Source: Paragonimus westermani
Lineage: Eukaryota; Platyhelminthes; Trematoda; Plagiorchiida; Troglotrematidae
NCBI GenBank assembly: GCA_008508345.1
Contig: QNGE01000850.1
Span: forward strand, 139,396 to 203,395
DNA: 64,000 nt
Direction: 5' to 3'
Positions 12,940 to 26,800 of the stretch are shown here, piece by piece; the first letter of the stretch is position 1, and every line of letters starts with the position of its first letter. The position numbers were made by a program, and so were the translations under genes. A model generated the notes under the pieces. It did not search any database. It was not told the origin of the DNA and worked only from the letters and a program-made list of their open reading frames with translations.

Positions 12940-13262
12940 ATGAGCTTATTGCAGCCTTCGCAATCCCACAATTTTCTCAGGCATCCCTTCTGCAAAAACA
13001 AGCACCAAACTTCACTCCAACTTTTGTGAAATGGCATCAGTATTGCATATCTCTACCACGGAACGGAAATGAATGTTAGTCATTCACTCACGAGAGTGAC
13101 GTATCGACCAGAGCTCCATAACCTCACGTTAGACACGACCGAATTATCAAGGAAAAGTTACGACCTTACTGGTATGTGATTTGTGTTCGGATATCTAACT
13201 AGGTTTGAGTGGATTCAGAGCGGCGTTTGTGTTACTTTCAATCAATGGCCCCCGCACTTAGA
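12940..13262 (-). repeat. Right arm of a diverged inverted repeat
   Basis: This is the inverted copy of 12090-12412. Read on the minus strand, its inner end has a pyrimidine-rich TTTTTGCAG acceptor-like motif at the place where the left arm has TTTCTGCTTAAG. A transcript crossing both arms could fold into an imperfect hairpin of about 300 bp. No target-site duplication or terminal motif marks it as a mobile element. Confidence 0.85.
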
Positions 13263-14116
13263 GGACATCTCCGGGTTGAATTCGTAGAACTCCCTAAACT
13301 CGTTAAGCGAAAGTCTGATTACCAGTAAAGAGCAAGAGAGCTTGGCTAACATTAAGTTAATGTCCCCCAAGAGTGATAAGACCTGTTACATTCTCATAAA
13401 CGTTTCTGTCAGCATTTATTAAATAGAGCCACACTTTAGCCAGTAGTAAACAACCCTGCAAATGTTGTGAGCTGAACTCCGGAACACTGACCTATGTTAC
13501 CTTTGTCTGGACAAAATTGTGAGATGGTTGCTTGCTATTGATAAACAGCATCGATTTCGTGAACCGAAGCCCTGTTACATGCAGTATGTTTGCTCTGGAT
13601 TACTACTGTGCGAAATTGTTTGACCAGAAAGCCTGTTACATCTAGCAACAGCAATAAGGCTGTACCACTGCAGACAGTCTAAATGGAGTGTTCCACCAGA
13701 TATCACTGAACTTGCTTTTGACGTCATTCTAAAAGTCACTTGACTGTGTGTCCACATCCAGAACCGTTCAGTGAGTTTTGATGGTGCGTCTGAAACTGAT
13801 AATACTCAATCAAATAGATTCCGATGTTTACTCACTGACTCAAACCATATTTTCGAACAACCATTAAAAACAGTGTAGTTAAATTTTTGTTCATCAGCGT
13901 GTAGGTGCTACTCTGGTCTGTTTACTAGTGACTTTTTTTGCACAGCTAGAATTAGGACACGCTGAGGGCACCCTTCTGTTTGAGTCAGCGTATTACAAAC
14001 AATACACTCCTCTGGCTGAGTGTCGTGGTTGCGTTTCGTAGTAAAACCAACACATTAACTGCTTTCTAGGACAGAGTTCAAAATTTCCAGAACCCCACTA
14101 GTCTGACGTATTTTAG
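13263..14116. other. No supported gene
   Basis: There are short open frames only. A minus-strand frame at 13575-13757 includes an Ig-like phrase (SVISGGTLHLDC), but it is too short and lacks splice support. Confidence 0.5.
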
Positions 14117-14271
14117 TGGGCATGTCATACCTTCAAACCACAAAGTCAGAAATTGTTCACTATTCATGCAACCATAGAACATCCCTTCATATGGCCAACT
14201 TTGTTTGAGTTGGATAGGCTTTTCACAGTGGCTACACGGCCAGTGGATTACAGTAGGATGCACCACAAAAG
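14117..14271 (+). CDS. Candidate internal exon, protein not recognised
   Basis: This 155-bp stretch follows an acceptor ending GTATTTTAG and ends at a consensus AG/GTAAGT donor. One frame is open throughout. The peptide includes IEHPFIWPTLFELDRLFTVA and RPVDYSRMHHK. Its last two bases fit the next exon-like stretch at 16107-16178 (acceptor TTTTCACAG, donor GTAAAA, peptide LNSFEMQNDGLRILARADK). The protein-like composition and the phase match favour a real exon. A chance frame of this length is still possible, and I cannot name the family. Confidence 0.28.
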
Positions 14272-14896
14272 GTAAGTTCCTTTGCTGTTGAATTTTTTAT
14301 AACCTTACGCCGTTCAAATGAAGCACACATTATGAAAAATGTCTTGTGATCTTCACGGTAAAACGTGTAGTCATAGTTAAAGCCACAGGTTATTCTTCCA
14401 CAACTACCAGATATTTCGTACCCACCTGAGCACGGTAACCTCTTGCAAAGAGATATTGCGTCTTAATTGGGTTCTATCAGCCAGCCCACCAGACGCATGA
14501 AACTCATGACATATAAACAATGGTCAGAATGTAACTAGAGACCCCGTCGATTAACTCACTTGAGTTACAAGAATGCATGTGGGTTACTTTACTCACTGGT
14601 TGACTGAATTATCATGCAGCAAAAGTTGGTTCATCAGGGTTACTACAAAACTTTTAGCGCAATAGACAATCTCCAGCCTGACGACGTTATCTGAAGTAAC
14701 ATGGAGTAAAAGCGCCTCATTGCACTAGTGAGTTGCATAACGAAATGCCGGTCGACTCTAGCCAACTAAACTAGATTCGTCCCCTCCGCCCGTACCATAA
14801 CTGATGAATATGACTGAGGTGGTAGGGTTAATTACAACGTCATAATGTTCATGCAATATCAAACAGATAAAGCTCAGGATTGCGCAGCAATGTCTG

Positions 14897-14916
14897 GTGT
14901 GTGTGTGTGTGTGTGT
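14897..14916 (+). repeat. (GT)10 microsatellite
   Basis: Ten uninterrupted GT units followed by ATAC. The Thr-His repeat read on the opposite strand is an artefact of this tract. Confidence 0.95.
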
Positions 14917-16106
14917 ATACTTTGACTTAGTCAAAGGCTGGCATACAGGATTTTTCATTCTGAAGAGACTTCAAAAGTTAAAGACCTGTTCTCATTTGTG
15001 GACTATTGTATTTTGTCTGCAACCAACTGACAAGTACTCCCCGAACAAGTAAACTTCTTTATCAGACACGGTGTTTGTTCTGCGATGAGTAAGCTTAGTT
15101 TTCTTGAGTCATCAGTGGTGTAAACTACTCCAAACAGCTTCACTCAGTCTTTGTCGGCTTACCGTCTGGTAGTAAATTATTGGTCTATCGCTTGCCGTTA
15201 ACTATGTACAGGATAAGCTTGCAACATCTGTTGCCACTGAAATGTTAACTGTTTTACATTCAATACAGACCTATTAATAGAACAGCTGATTCATCTGTTC
15301 TGACTTGTAATCAGTTCGATCTGGTTAGTACAGGGTGCATTCCTAAGTTTCTAGTGTGAAAAACATTAAACACAGCAATCGAGAAACGTCACTAATATAG
15401 GTGAAATGTTAAGTTTTGAAGCACATAACTTACATAATTTATTGGAACCCAGCATTAAATAATGTCATTCTCTCTTAGTTTATATAACGTCGAGTATCTG
15501 CAATACACAACCCTCAAGCAGCATTGCTCGTTGGTAGGGCTTATTTGCATATCCTCATAATTCGTTAACATTTTCGTTCATCACGGTGGTTACTACCTAG
15601 CTGTTGGACAGATGGGGACAATCTGGATAGAATGTAACTGGCATTGGTGATGTTCATCTATACTGCAATCTTCCTCCAATGAAATAAATAACTTCTTTGG
15701 TTAGTAAGTACATAGTGTTTTCGTCAATGTAAAATAACTGTCCGGACTGACGAGGTTTCCCTTCTCAAGAACCCTAATGTGTAACTGGGTTATAACTCAT
15801 TTTCAGCCTCGGTTATGCAGATGGACACAGTCAAGCTCGAATCGCCAGCTTTATTCATAGAATCGTAACATTTAGGACTGCCAGTTTTATTCACCACTCA
15901 GATTATCCTTAATTGATGAGCGCAAACAAAGATGAAACTAGTGGTTCATTGTCAGTTTTACTATCAGCAGTAATGGTCATGGTGAATCGATAAGTGGTCT
16001 TTTCCAACTGTTATGGGGATTCATTGGTTACGCTAGTTTGTCTGGACTATGACATTTTGCTGTCTGAATGTTTACATTTGGTTTAACTTATCAAAAGTTT
16101 TCACAG

Positions 16107-16178
16107 AACCCTGAACAGCTTCGAAATGCAAAACGACGGACTACGAATTCTTGCACGTGCTGATAAGATTGGCAAAAG
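16107..16178 (+). CDS. Candidate internal exon, in phase with 14117-14271
   Basis: The acceptor is AAAGTTTTCACAG and the donor is AAAAG/GTAAAA. The 72-bp stretch is open in the frame that completes the split codon left at 14271. The peptide includes SFEMQNDGLRILARADKIGK. Evidence is splice context and phase only. Confidence 0.22.
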
Positions 16179-16325
16179 GTAAAACCGATCCTATCAGTCG
16201 TTCGGTTTTCACTAGTTAATGCAATGTTTACAATGTGCTTTTATGTGTGTAGTTATATAATGTCATCTTCATGCGGTCAACAACAGCTATGAAGAATTCC
16301 TAACGAATAAACCCACAGAAAGGCC

Positions 16326-16484
16326 TTACGAGCAAGTTATAAAACTCTACGTTTCAACCTCCTCAGGTGGCCTTCCTTAGGAGTGTTGTAATTGTAATCA
16401 CTGTCAATGTGGTTTCGATTACAACACTTCTGAGGAATGCCACCCGAGGTGGTTGGAACGTAGAGTATTACAACTTGCTCGTAA
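16326..16484. mobile_element. 159-bp foldback (MITE-like) element
   Basis: Two 69-bp arms (16326-16394 and 16416-16484) are near-perfect reverse complements with about ten mismatches and a 21-base loop. The ends read TTACGAGCAAGTT and its complement. Almost the whole element is arm, which is typical of foldback or MITE-type non-autonomous elements. I see no second copy in the window and no clear target-site duplication. It would form a strong hairpin in DNA or RNA. It encodes nothing. Confidence 0.9.
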
Positions 16485-16653
16485 CGTTGTGTTATTCTCA
16501 ATCAATTTATTAGTAACACGTTAAACACGACGCCCAAACTGTTTAACTTCATTCGTACTAAATTTGGTGCAGATATCTTAGTACAGAAAAACCTTTTATG
16601 TACATATGGTTGAGCATCCATCTGACAGTGGGTTTCGTGAGGGATTTTTACAG

Positions 16654-16750
16654 ATGATGATGTGGAGTTGTTATTAGGAAGAAAGTTAAAATGGATCAAG
16701 CAGGATATAAACAGTTCTTCTGAAAGTGATTTGAACATCATCACTTGGAC
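16654..16750 (+). CDS. Candidate internal exon, protein not recognised
   Basis: This 97-bp stretch sits between a GGATTTTTACAG acceptor and a consensus GTAAGT donor. The single open frame gives an acidic and polar peptide including DDVELLLGRKLKWIKQD and SSSESDLNIITW. It does not join directly in phase to 16107-16178, so another exon would be needed between them. Length alone is not significant. The two clean splice sites are the only support. Confidence 0.25.
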
Positions 16751-18838
16751 GTAAGTATACTTTGTGAGGGTTATACTCAGATTCGCTGCCAACCTTCAAG
16801 CAAGCTTCATTAAGAGTACTTCATCATGGTAGAGCATCATAACGGACTATACTTGGGCGTAAATGAACAGTAATGTGGTACAGGCGCAAAACAACAGGAA
16901 GCCTTTCCACAACAAACGGTACACACTCCGCCTGGTATGGTGATCACTCATTTTCTGTGATGCAATCTTTATATGGATTTTATTCATCAGGGAGAGAATA
17001 AAAACGCGTCGGTACGATCGATAAAATACCTCTATAAAAAGGTTTATGGTAGATTAACAAATTTATGCCCGCTGAGTACTATTTTGAAATTTGTTTTTAG
17101 TCACCCACTGACGGTATGCAGTGAAGCGTCTTTACCGATCACTCATGGATCATTTTGAGATCATAAGCGCATTTTTTCTGTTAACCGTCGGTTGTTTTGA
17201 TGGTTAACCCTACTGGTCTACTGGGACACCCAGCGGTTTGGCGAGCCCATTTTACGTCTTTACCAAACACTCTGCTCATGCCGTTATCATGTAGATACAT
17301 CATCCGCACATTTCCAGAGTAGTTCACTGAAATTACTAAGAATATCAGTGTCTACTGGGAGAACTTACATCACTAAATGGATGTTAGGTTGTTCAAAATG
17401 ACGAGTTATTCTCTGTTGGCAAACTGATCAGTAGGTGTCGTTGCATGATCTTTTCAATGAAATAAAAACTGAAGAGATACTCACAGAGTGCACAGTTGTA
17501 CTGTTGCCTACCTACAATAGCTCGTGTTTGACATCACGGAGTTCGCATACCGATAGACATTCCAGCCAAGCTGTTCCGAGAAGAAACAACAGACTCGAGA
17601 TCCGCTACTATTAAAGATCATCGGTAGTGTATTTCCTTGTCAAAACCAGGACTAGGACTCCGGCAGAGCCTCTACGGATCATCCGTGTTATCCACTGCAC
17701 CACTGACTTCATATTGGGTACGGCCGAATTTCAACTGAACGCTATACCACTTTCGTTTGTCAGGTTGTTCGAACTTCTCGATAGAAGGCATGAAACTAAA
17801 AGGAACCCCTGACCACTCACGAATGGTTTAGTAACTCAGTTCGTTACTGTTAAACGCAACAGGAGTAAATTTGTTGGACAATTTGAACTGTTCGTTTTAC
17901 TTTGGTAGGTATATCGAAGAGACAACAAGCAGGTTGTCTAAACACGTCTTTGAATGTTGCCAAAGTTTACAGGACACCTCCAGATAAATCAACAGCTTAA
18001 TTATGGCTCATTTGATGAACAGCCGGTTTATAATGTTCAGGGTGAACGAGCGTCTCCAATTATTCCTAGAATACTGTCGAGTAACACTCTGTACCCCAGA
18101 ACTGCAGGCAGCGATAGACAGAAAACGGTAGATATCCCCACCTTGAGACCGAAGTTGTGCTAGCGGATATAATTCATCAAATCCGTGCACTTTTTAAGGC
18201 CACTGGTAAAACAACTGGAGAAACGTGTTCGAAGACTTCGCTTCTGTTTTAAGCCCACGACCAGTTCACTGGGTTTTCTGTCAACTCCGATATTTGTCAA
18301 ACCTTCAGCTGACTTGAGTCACTGATTTCCAAACTTCAGCCTGTGGCAATGTTTGGCATTATTTAAGTAGTGTGTCATAACCGTCCACTGGTCTTTTGAT
18401 TAATCTCTGCGATTCGTTTGGTGACGGTAAGCTATGTTCAGCAAACTGAAAGCTTCTGCACATACATGAGAGTCAGAGGCGGAGGTTCGAGAAAATAATT
18501 AGCTGCGATTCATTATGAATCCATATTTGCTCATCATAGAATTTGAATTCCTTATTTTAATGAATGTAGTTCATAACTGAAATCAACATTTGGGCATTCC
18601 TTTCAAAACTCAAGAATGTTACCACGCAGAAAGTATATGCTTGGTTGATACTACTTAATTGCATGCCGTTAGGATTTTAAAGCCAAAGAAGGTATCACAT
18701 CAAAGTACTGACGAAAGTATAACACTCACACACAACAGAACTACACATCCTGCCCTTCAGAGGAAAATTCAGCTAGCTTCCCCAACTAGTGGACAATGTT
18801 CATTTCTTTTGTTCTTGTGTACACTGCGATTTCACCAG
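16751..18838. other. No secure gene
   Basis: Two plus-strand open stretches deserve mention. One is about 16991-17050, after a TTTTATTCATCAG acceptor, with peptide GENKNASVRSIKYLYKK. The other is 17954-18163 (ATG start, polar peptide with NQQLNYGSFDEQPVY). Neither has a convincing donor or a recognised domain. Confidence 0.45.
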
Positions 18839-18905
18839 ATGCAAAGATGCCAGGGTTGAAGAACGAAACGGTACTAATCAGGCATACAACTAAACACTAT
18901 AGTAG
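18839..18905 (+). CDS. Candidate exon series starting here (18.8-20.8 kb)
   Basis: Four plus-strand stretches can be joined in phase: 18839-18905, 19797-19839, 20321-20406 and 20742-20843. Their donors are GTAAGC, GTAAGT, GTAAAC and GTAAAT. The first acceptor is strongly pyrimidine-rich (TGCGATTTCACCAG), and the third follows CTATCTCACTCGAAAG. Peptide snippets are KNETVLIRHTTKHYS, WVEVAEFSLLTEHD, RDLIDMQSVCTFEILFPN and ERLPLVVCYNVQQSYERH. I chose frames so that they joined, so the phase agreement is weak evidence. No family is recognised. Confidence 0.22.
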
Positions 18906-20843
18906 GTAAGCACAAAGGTTGCTTTAGCAGAACAATTTTCACTATCCCTGTGCACATGTACCCATCTTTCGGATTAGTGATATGCTCGAATTAGTTCTCT
19001 TTTGTCAATTTTGTTTACTGTTGCTCTTTCAGCCTATCGCTGTCATTATTAAGAACAATACTATCGTAACCTTTTATGCCATTGAACTTTTGTCCCCATT
19101 TTCTACCATCAATTTTTCTCAGGAATTTCCAGTGTAGTTTTAATAGTTGAACAGCGAGAGAAAAAACACAGGACAAGTGAATATCTTAAGAAAAGTTTAA
19201 ACATACTGCCCAGAGAATAAATCACTTTGCATATCTGACTAATGAAGGTCACTTCATGTCGTTCTGGTAAAAATATAAGTAATACAAGATTCAGTGAAGT
19301 GGCTGGAGAAAAACGCGACATTTTCGACAAGCTTTAATAATGAACGCTTCGCTATTTTGAGCGTCTGTAGTCAGAAGTGTCAAACCGTTGACTATATTTG
19401 TATTGTACATACTGCAGGTAGTCCCCAGTTTATTGGTAGTTGATACCTACTTATTCTTGACGGTTTCAAAATGAACACCAAGCATACTTGACTGAAGCCC
19501 TAGCATTCACAAGCATTTCGCCTGGCCCATTTGGATAGGAAGTATGACATTCCAGTTTTCCTCTGAGTTGAGCTTGTCTCGACCGGAGTTTGTACCGTGA
19601 CCCTCGTGCTTGGGAGAGTAGCGTATTACCCGTAATGTCAATAACTTCAAACTAGACTTGATTGAATGATCACATTCAAACGGCTACTCACAACTTTGCA
19701 TGAGTAGTGTTCATCCCGCTCGGTCGGTTCGAACGGAGAATGAACAGAATCGCTCCGTTCGATACCATCAGCAACATCCTGATCCGGACTTCTCAGATGG
19801 GTTGAAGTTGCTGAATTCAGTTTACTAACTGAGCATGATGTAAGTGTTTAATATGTTACTTTTTCACTAGTAATGGCGGGAAGGGTATGTGATTATTCTT
19901 GCATGAGACCAAAACAAAGCTTCAGGGTACCGCTTTAGAACCACCTCACTTTCCATGGTGTTGTAGGGTCACTTGTAGCGTCCACACTGCCAACGTTCAC
20001 ACTATGTGCACCAGTACAACTAAAACCAGCTATGCACGCATACGGTATCAACCTTTTAGTCAAACGCCTGGGAACTCTAGCCCGCTTCAAATAAAAGGGG
20101 GAAGGTAGGGGTCTCCGGCGACAATGGAAGCAACATTCCTGTCTAGTATTGTGGTGGTAACATGTCCGCAAGTAGTATGCCGACTTAGTTTCTCCACAAA
20201 CGTTGTATTAAGAAACCGATCCTTCGTATTCAACACCAGTAAACTTCAAGGTTATCTAAACACAGAATTTGATCCGTTAAACTTCTTACACTGATAAGAG
20301 TTATCTATCTCACTCGAAAGCGCGATCTGATCGATATGCAATCTGTGTGTACTTTCGAAATTTTATTTCCGAATCTCGATCCGTCGCTTCATGATGTTTC
20401 CCACGGGTAAACTGTGGTAAGTTGAATCCTCAGATATTCCTTCTAGCCTCAAAAACTCCCTAAATGTAGTATGGATCAGTTGATTCTAAATTGAGTACAC
20501 ACTTGTTTACCATGTGTGCATCTGAAAATGTCGACTGATGTGTATGCAAACTGCCAGTTGATTGGCATGACACGCGCATTGTAAAGAATAGACCATATAT
20601 TGTTGGTGTGGGACATATATACTATTTCTCTGGAACGTGACCTACCGTGCAAATGTATCAGGATAAACGACGATAAAAATCGTCCAGATCTGGCAATTTG
20701 CATGTCAACTAGAATGCTTAATTGATTCACTGAACTATCAGTGAGCGACTGCCACTGGTCGTTTGTTATAACGTACAACAGTCTTATGAGCGTCACATCA
20801 ACACAAATTGCACGCATCAGGTCCATCCAGCAGGGAACTTCTC

Positions 20844-23800
20844 GTAAATATAAATCTCACATTCTCATCGAACTCGTAATGAGACATAAGCTTCCACAGA
20901 TTAAACAAAAAAACTGCACCCATGAGTAAGTGAAAAGTTTTTTATCCACAGACAATTCAGTCAAGAACACTGTCTCAGTCTTTCAAGGAAAGCGTCCACT
21001 TTAAAATCTAAGGAAGCCTCTCCGCATCAACAACTTGTGATGACACTGCTCTTCAATTGTTCCGATAACAAGATAGAGAGTACTTTTTTCTTGTCATTTA
21101 CAAGAGAAGAGTAACCTCTCAGAATTGGGCTGTCAGCGTCTTACAAAATCATAAGGATTTCCCCCCGTGAAAGTAAACATTATGGTTCGTTCTTTTTAAA
21201 TTTCACATCTCATGACAGGGAAAACTTTGTCGGGCTTACAATCACTGGCTTCAGTATGACTTAGCATTCATTCGATAACATAACTTTTTTATACGAACGT
21301 TCACAAATACTTTGTTGGCATGAAATGGTGTTTAGTGATAGCTTTCCTGATCCGTGTTTGAAGTATTGTTCAAAAATTTACGTGCTCGAGGGTCGAAAGT
21401 TGTGTGCATGTAGATTTTTAAGCCTAACGAATGGTAACTAGTGAGGGAATAGATCATTTGATGGCTGTAATCTAGCCATGATGAAAAATAAACATGAAAA
21501 AATATTGAAACGGAGTAGATCAGACGTTGGGCAGTGCTGAGCTGCGTTACGAATAGTTTATTTCGTATAGGGTTAACATTGTCGTAAGAGACATTAATCA
21601 GTATGACCTTAGTTGTGCAAAATGAATCTCACAAGCGTACAGTCAATTCGAGGTAATCATCCAGAACTGGAGTATTCAAGTTAAGTAGATATATTTGAAT
21701 AATCCAGTTCGAAATTTCTCGTGCACTGAAGTGAAGTCAATAATTTTGTAATAAATAACAGAATTGTCTTTTGGTTCAAACAAATGGTCAATTTAACTTA
21801 TTTTCCCTAAATTACAAATAGCCATTCCTTATCAAACATAAAGTTATCTAAGAGAAGTGTCCGTTAATTAAACGTAACTAAATCGAGGCAAAATTTGTTT
21901 GATGGACTTTCGTGGAACCACACTGTTTTTAACTGGGCCCCACCATGTTTTTACTGTAATTGACAGATTTACAACGCTGCTGTGAGTACCAGAACTCATT
22001 TCACAAGTTTACCTACAGTCGTGGAAATTTCCGACATCCAGATAAGGCAAAGTCTGGATTCAGACTAAAGATAAAATAACATCTTACTTCCGATATAACG
22101 TTTTATAATGACTCGTATTTCTGCCCCTTAAATTTGTTACGCAAATGTTTACCGCCAAATTAAAGTCATATTAACCTCGTTGCAGTCGGTAAAAACAAAA
22201 ATCTTCGTCAACGTCTCCTGCTGATTAACTCTGCTAAGAAAATCCAACTTTCCAGTTAGTGTAACTTGCACCTACAGTTATCTATCTAAATTTCGACTCG
22301 TTCCGTTCGTTATAGCTGCATTTAGTTGACTTCGTGTCATCGCCATGTATGATGGATCTTCCAACCTCGTTCTAACTTCTGTTGATGGGAGACAGGGCAT
22401 TTATCCATAGGTAGGACTGTGTACCGCGGTGAACGTTGGTTGCTATTGAAGCGGTTGTTTGAAATGAATGAATTTGAAGGCATTATTGATAATCGAATTT
22501 TGCATTCTTGCTCGGGACTTATCTGTTGAGCGCTGCGTTCGTGTATCCAATTCACTGAGGTTTTTCCGTCCAGAAAGGTATCTTCATACAAGTGACCCTG
22601 AAACATTGCTTACCTGCTGTTGACTTGCTGATTATGCTGCCAATAATCCCAAAACCCGCCGAAAGAGACCAATTTATCCAGTATAGTGATGTCAGCTAAG
22701 TGCAAATTTCATAATGTTCATCTCGAAACAATAACTCGCGACCGGTTTCTTCCCTGTTTGAACCAACTAATGAAAGACTGGGAGACTGAATCATAAGGCG
22801 ATAATTTTCATAGTGAATGCCAAATAAAACTTCCGCTAAGCCACCTATCCCATCTGTCTAGCTTTTGACACGGCGTTTGTCATCGTTTAAATGTACAATG
22901 TAGATGTTCACACTCCGTTTGGTATGCATGAACAACCTATCTCAGATGACTAGGTTCATCGCGGCAGTGAGTTTCACGCTAGTAAAGTATCTTAAATCTA
23001 ACTGGAAATTTTCTACTCCTGAGTTTATGTCAGACGTTGATCGATACCGTTGTGTTCGCCTATATTCCACCGTGCGGTGCTTGTGCTGATCTTCATGTTA
23101 GGGTTCAGGGACTGCAATCAGTGTATGTGAGCTTTCCTCCTGACATGAAATATATTCATAGTGTTGTGTCCGTAAAAGACGCTTGGCCAACAAGTTGGTT
23201 TATTGCGCAAACTTCCGTATAGGTCATGTCAAAAACTAAACCACAAACGTGTACACTCATTTGCACGACGGACATGCACTCACATACATTGGGTGACAGT
23301 ACGTGGTCATTCGCCTTGGTGAAAGTTCTCACACATCATGTACACACTGTTTCGATAGTCTCTTCTTATCCGTCGTGTTCGGGGCTTGTCCTTTTGCTCC
23401 TGAATGTCCCTTGTGGGTAATACACTACTTGTGAGTAGTATACTACTCACAACGAAACTGCCTGTTATACAACAATAGTACAGTTTTGTGTAAACATACT
23501 TCGTCAGAAGACGCGAATGTAGTTTTCTCTTCTTCCTGTCACTAGCTGCCATTAGACTTAACTAGTTATGTATCAGACACACCTAGCACATACTTAACGT
23601 CTAAATAAACCTACTCCGATTCAGTTATGCCCCAGAAAACTAGCAATTGACAAGGCCAAAATAAAGTTCATGATTTTTTGAAGTTAGGTGATGTAGTTTG
23701 CAACTTGCCAGAAACATAAAAAATTTCCGGCTTGTTGACTGATACATCCTATTATGGGAAGGGCAGATATTTAGATCTGTAGTTACTAACCCATTTGTGA

Positions 23801-26800
23801 GCCATCATTGCCGTTTTTCGTGTACGCAGTGGATTCCACAGACCAGTGCATTTGTTGAGACCAGCAACAGTCATCAATGAGCTAATTGCTGCATATCTGG
23901 GCATCTGCTGAGTTTATTATATTACGGTTCAGTAGTCGCTGACGTTTGATCAGAGTCTTTGTTTTCCTGTAGGCTATTCCGTCAGCCTCTTGCAAAAACA
24001 GAAGTTTTGCTTTTGTGAGAGCTTTGCAGTTATGCATATCTTTGCCACAACAGCCATCTGAAGTTTCACACTCTAACATTCAGTCACTTTCACCAGTGAT
24101 TAGTAGTCAGTCTGCCAATCTTCTGCAAGCAGAAGACAGACATTACTTTTGAATTTCACCGGACAGCTCAGCGATTAGAATCAGGGTAAAATCTCCGAAT
24201 TCATTGACTCCGTTTAGCAATAATTTAAATTACTGAAAAATGGTAGATGTGATCAGTTTTAAATCGAAATAGTGTGTTCGATGAAAATATTTCACAGAAC
24301 CCTACTAACAGTTCCATAGTTTTGGTGGTTTATCAGGTATGCGTTTCCAGTGAACATCATGCATACACCGAAAATGTGTTTCCAGCAATGAAATCGCACC
24401 TAAGACAGTAGCTCGTTTCAGCAAACGTTTTCTTCCCCATTTCAGTTTAACAGAGAAAAGTTTCTTATTTGCTGAAGTGGTACGTATGTGATGAATAAAA
24501 CGGTAGAAAATAAACGGACAAAATGTTTGCCCTCTGTAAAGCGACTTTTATATTTCAACCTTAACAAAAATAAACTCACCAAAACGGTCTGTCGCTACTT
24601 CTCTTTCAAAATGCTTTGATATGCTCTCCCAGTATCCTGTCTGTAATGCCAGAAACGTAAAAAATTAAGTCAAAGACGATAAGTAGTGAACACTATGACA
24701 TAGCTAACAGCGTAAATACTGATATATATGATTGTAGAATATTCGTACAACCAGCAGTAAGACTGCCAGAAATCAATAAATTGGTGCACCTTTTACGGAA
24801 ATTATAAGCGTGAGCTGAACTAATTGATGAATGCAGAGTTAGCTTGAAGCAACTCGTTTAAGTATACAACATAAATCGTGTAAAACAACTCAGTGTAAAG
24901 TTGACTATACTTCTGCAGAAGAATGGAAGGTTTCTGTCATAAGAATAAATTGGTTAATTGTGCCTACAAAACGTTTGATCTGGAACCAATAAATATTAGG
25001 TCAAGTATATCCTGATGACATATTAAGCCTGAGAAGTATTGGTTTTGGAACTTGGCCTCATAATCAAATTTGGGGATAAACTAGCTTTCCAATTACAAGA
25101 TGCATTATGGGTTCTTAGATAGCTGTTCAAGTTATTTTTACTTGTGTGGCTGAAAACATCACGTGAATAAAGAATTTGATTTTTCCTGATAAAGGGTACG
25201 CCACGAAGTATCTACAGACTACTTCACCAATAGAAGTTCAAGGTTTCCTAATTCGGGCTGGATCTGTTCGTCTCTGTATTGGTTCATAATAGTGACCACT
25301 TCTATTGTGAACTAGATGTCATAAAATTATCCAATAAATAGTATCTCTCGAAAATAATTTGAGATTGATAAGGATGACAAATTTTTTGTCTGAACTAAGA
25401 TTGCGTTACAAGCGGCGTTCAATCACGTCTAGGCTAAATCAACCTCCACCTCCGGTTATAAGAGAGATGGTTTCCTGAAGTTATTTGTGTCCGAGACTCA
25501 ACGGACTAAACACAAACCTGATTGGTGCAACGTTGTCTAGATTTTAGATCAGTCGTGTGCGACCTACTGAATTAGGGACAGACATCACAGTAAAGTCTTA
25601 GTGAACCACGAAACTCGAAATTTTTTAATCTTAAATTTCGGTCATATTTAGGCGTGGCGAGTGAAAGCCTGAAGTACTCCAGAACGTTTTGGAGAATAGA
25701 GTGCAGTGAACAATCATTTAAAGTTGAGACAGGTGTTAGTCGATGAACTGCGTAGAGGAAGAAAACGAAAACTAACCTGAGCGATTGCAATGGATAAAAG
25801 AACGACGGAAACCCCAACTCGAAGATGAATCTGTTGGAGATTGAAATAATTAAATCGAAACAGATGGCATAACGTGGATAAAAATAGATTCGAAATTTTG
25901 CGAAATAAGCTGCAGTTTCCATCAAAAATGGAACATTTGTTGAACAAAGTTACTTTTCGTAAGCCAACTGTGTAGTTCCTCTATCTAATAGTCCAAGTAA
26001 ACACTGAACAAATGAAAGTAATCGTGTTCCCGGGTCCAATACTGTTCACGGTGTGACTGAGGGAGCAGTCACATTATGTACCACTCACATGATTTAATTG
26101 AAACCACTCAAGTGGAGAACTCAGTCAAGAGTACGAGATACGGTTCAGTAGGAGGCAGTCAACTTGAGTCAAGATGAATCGGTATGTGGTCACCGGAATT
26201 ATTCATTCAGACAGAAAAACTGCAATGTTATTCAGCAAGTGGTCCGACTATATCAGTGTTTCATATGAACAATTTCTACACATTTGTGAGAATTAATCTG
26301 GATAGGCAGATAAGTCAAGCGGTTATCTCAAGGAGAAGCACTACGGTTAAATATTTGTGATACTTGATTGATGTGATATTTGATATATATTGTTCGTTTT
26401 CATGAGTAATTGATCGGACACATCAAGACGATAATGCAATATGTCTTGACATGAGCAGATTCGAAAGTTTTTTAGGGGTTCCACACTTTTTCTTATTGGT
26501 TTAGTCTTCAGGTCTTAGACACACAGGAGAAATGTGGAAACAGTTCAACCACAAACTCACTTGAAAACAAATACCTGTTTGGTCTCACCAACACAGAGTA
26601 ATCCCTAGAGAATCCTCAGAACATCACTCTCACTAAGGTGGTCGAAAGTATGGAATGAGATGTTGATCATGTACTCACAACATAAAACGATAACATGAAT
26701 GAAGGCAAAGTTGAAATTTGTGTCACATGTCCAACCCTTGTCTCTGTCATCAACACACTTGTTGAAGTATCATTTAATCTTCTTGTGTATTTATCGCACA

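Noticed and set aside
20742..20936. Alternative 65-codon plus-strand frame ending at a GTAAGT donor
   Set aside because: It overlaps the frame chosen for the candidate exon series. Both are open, so neither can be preferred without transcripts.
25572..25925. 117-codon minus-strand frame rich in hydrophobic residues
   Set aside because: No splice context, no motif, and an overlapping frame on the same strand. It is consistent with chance.
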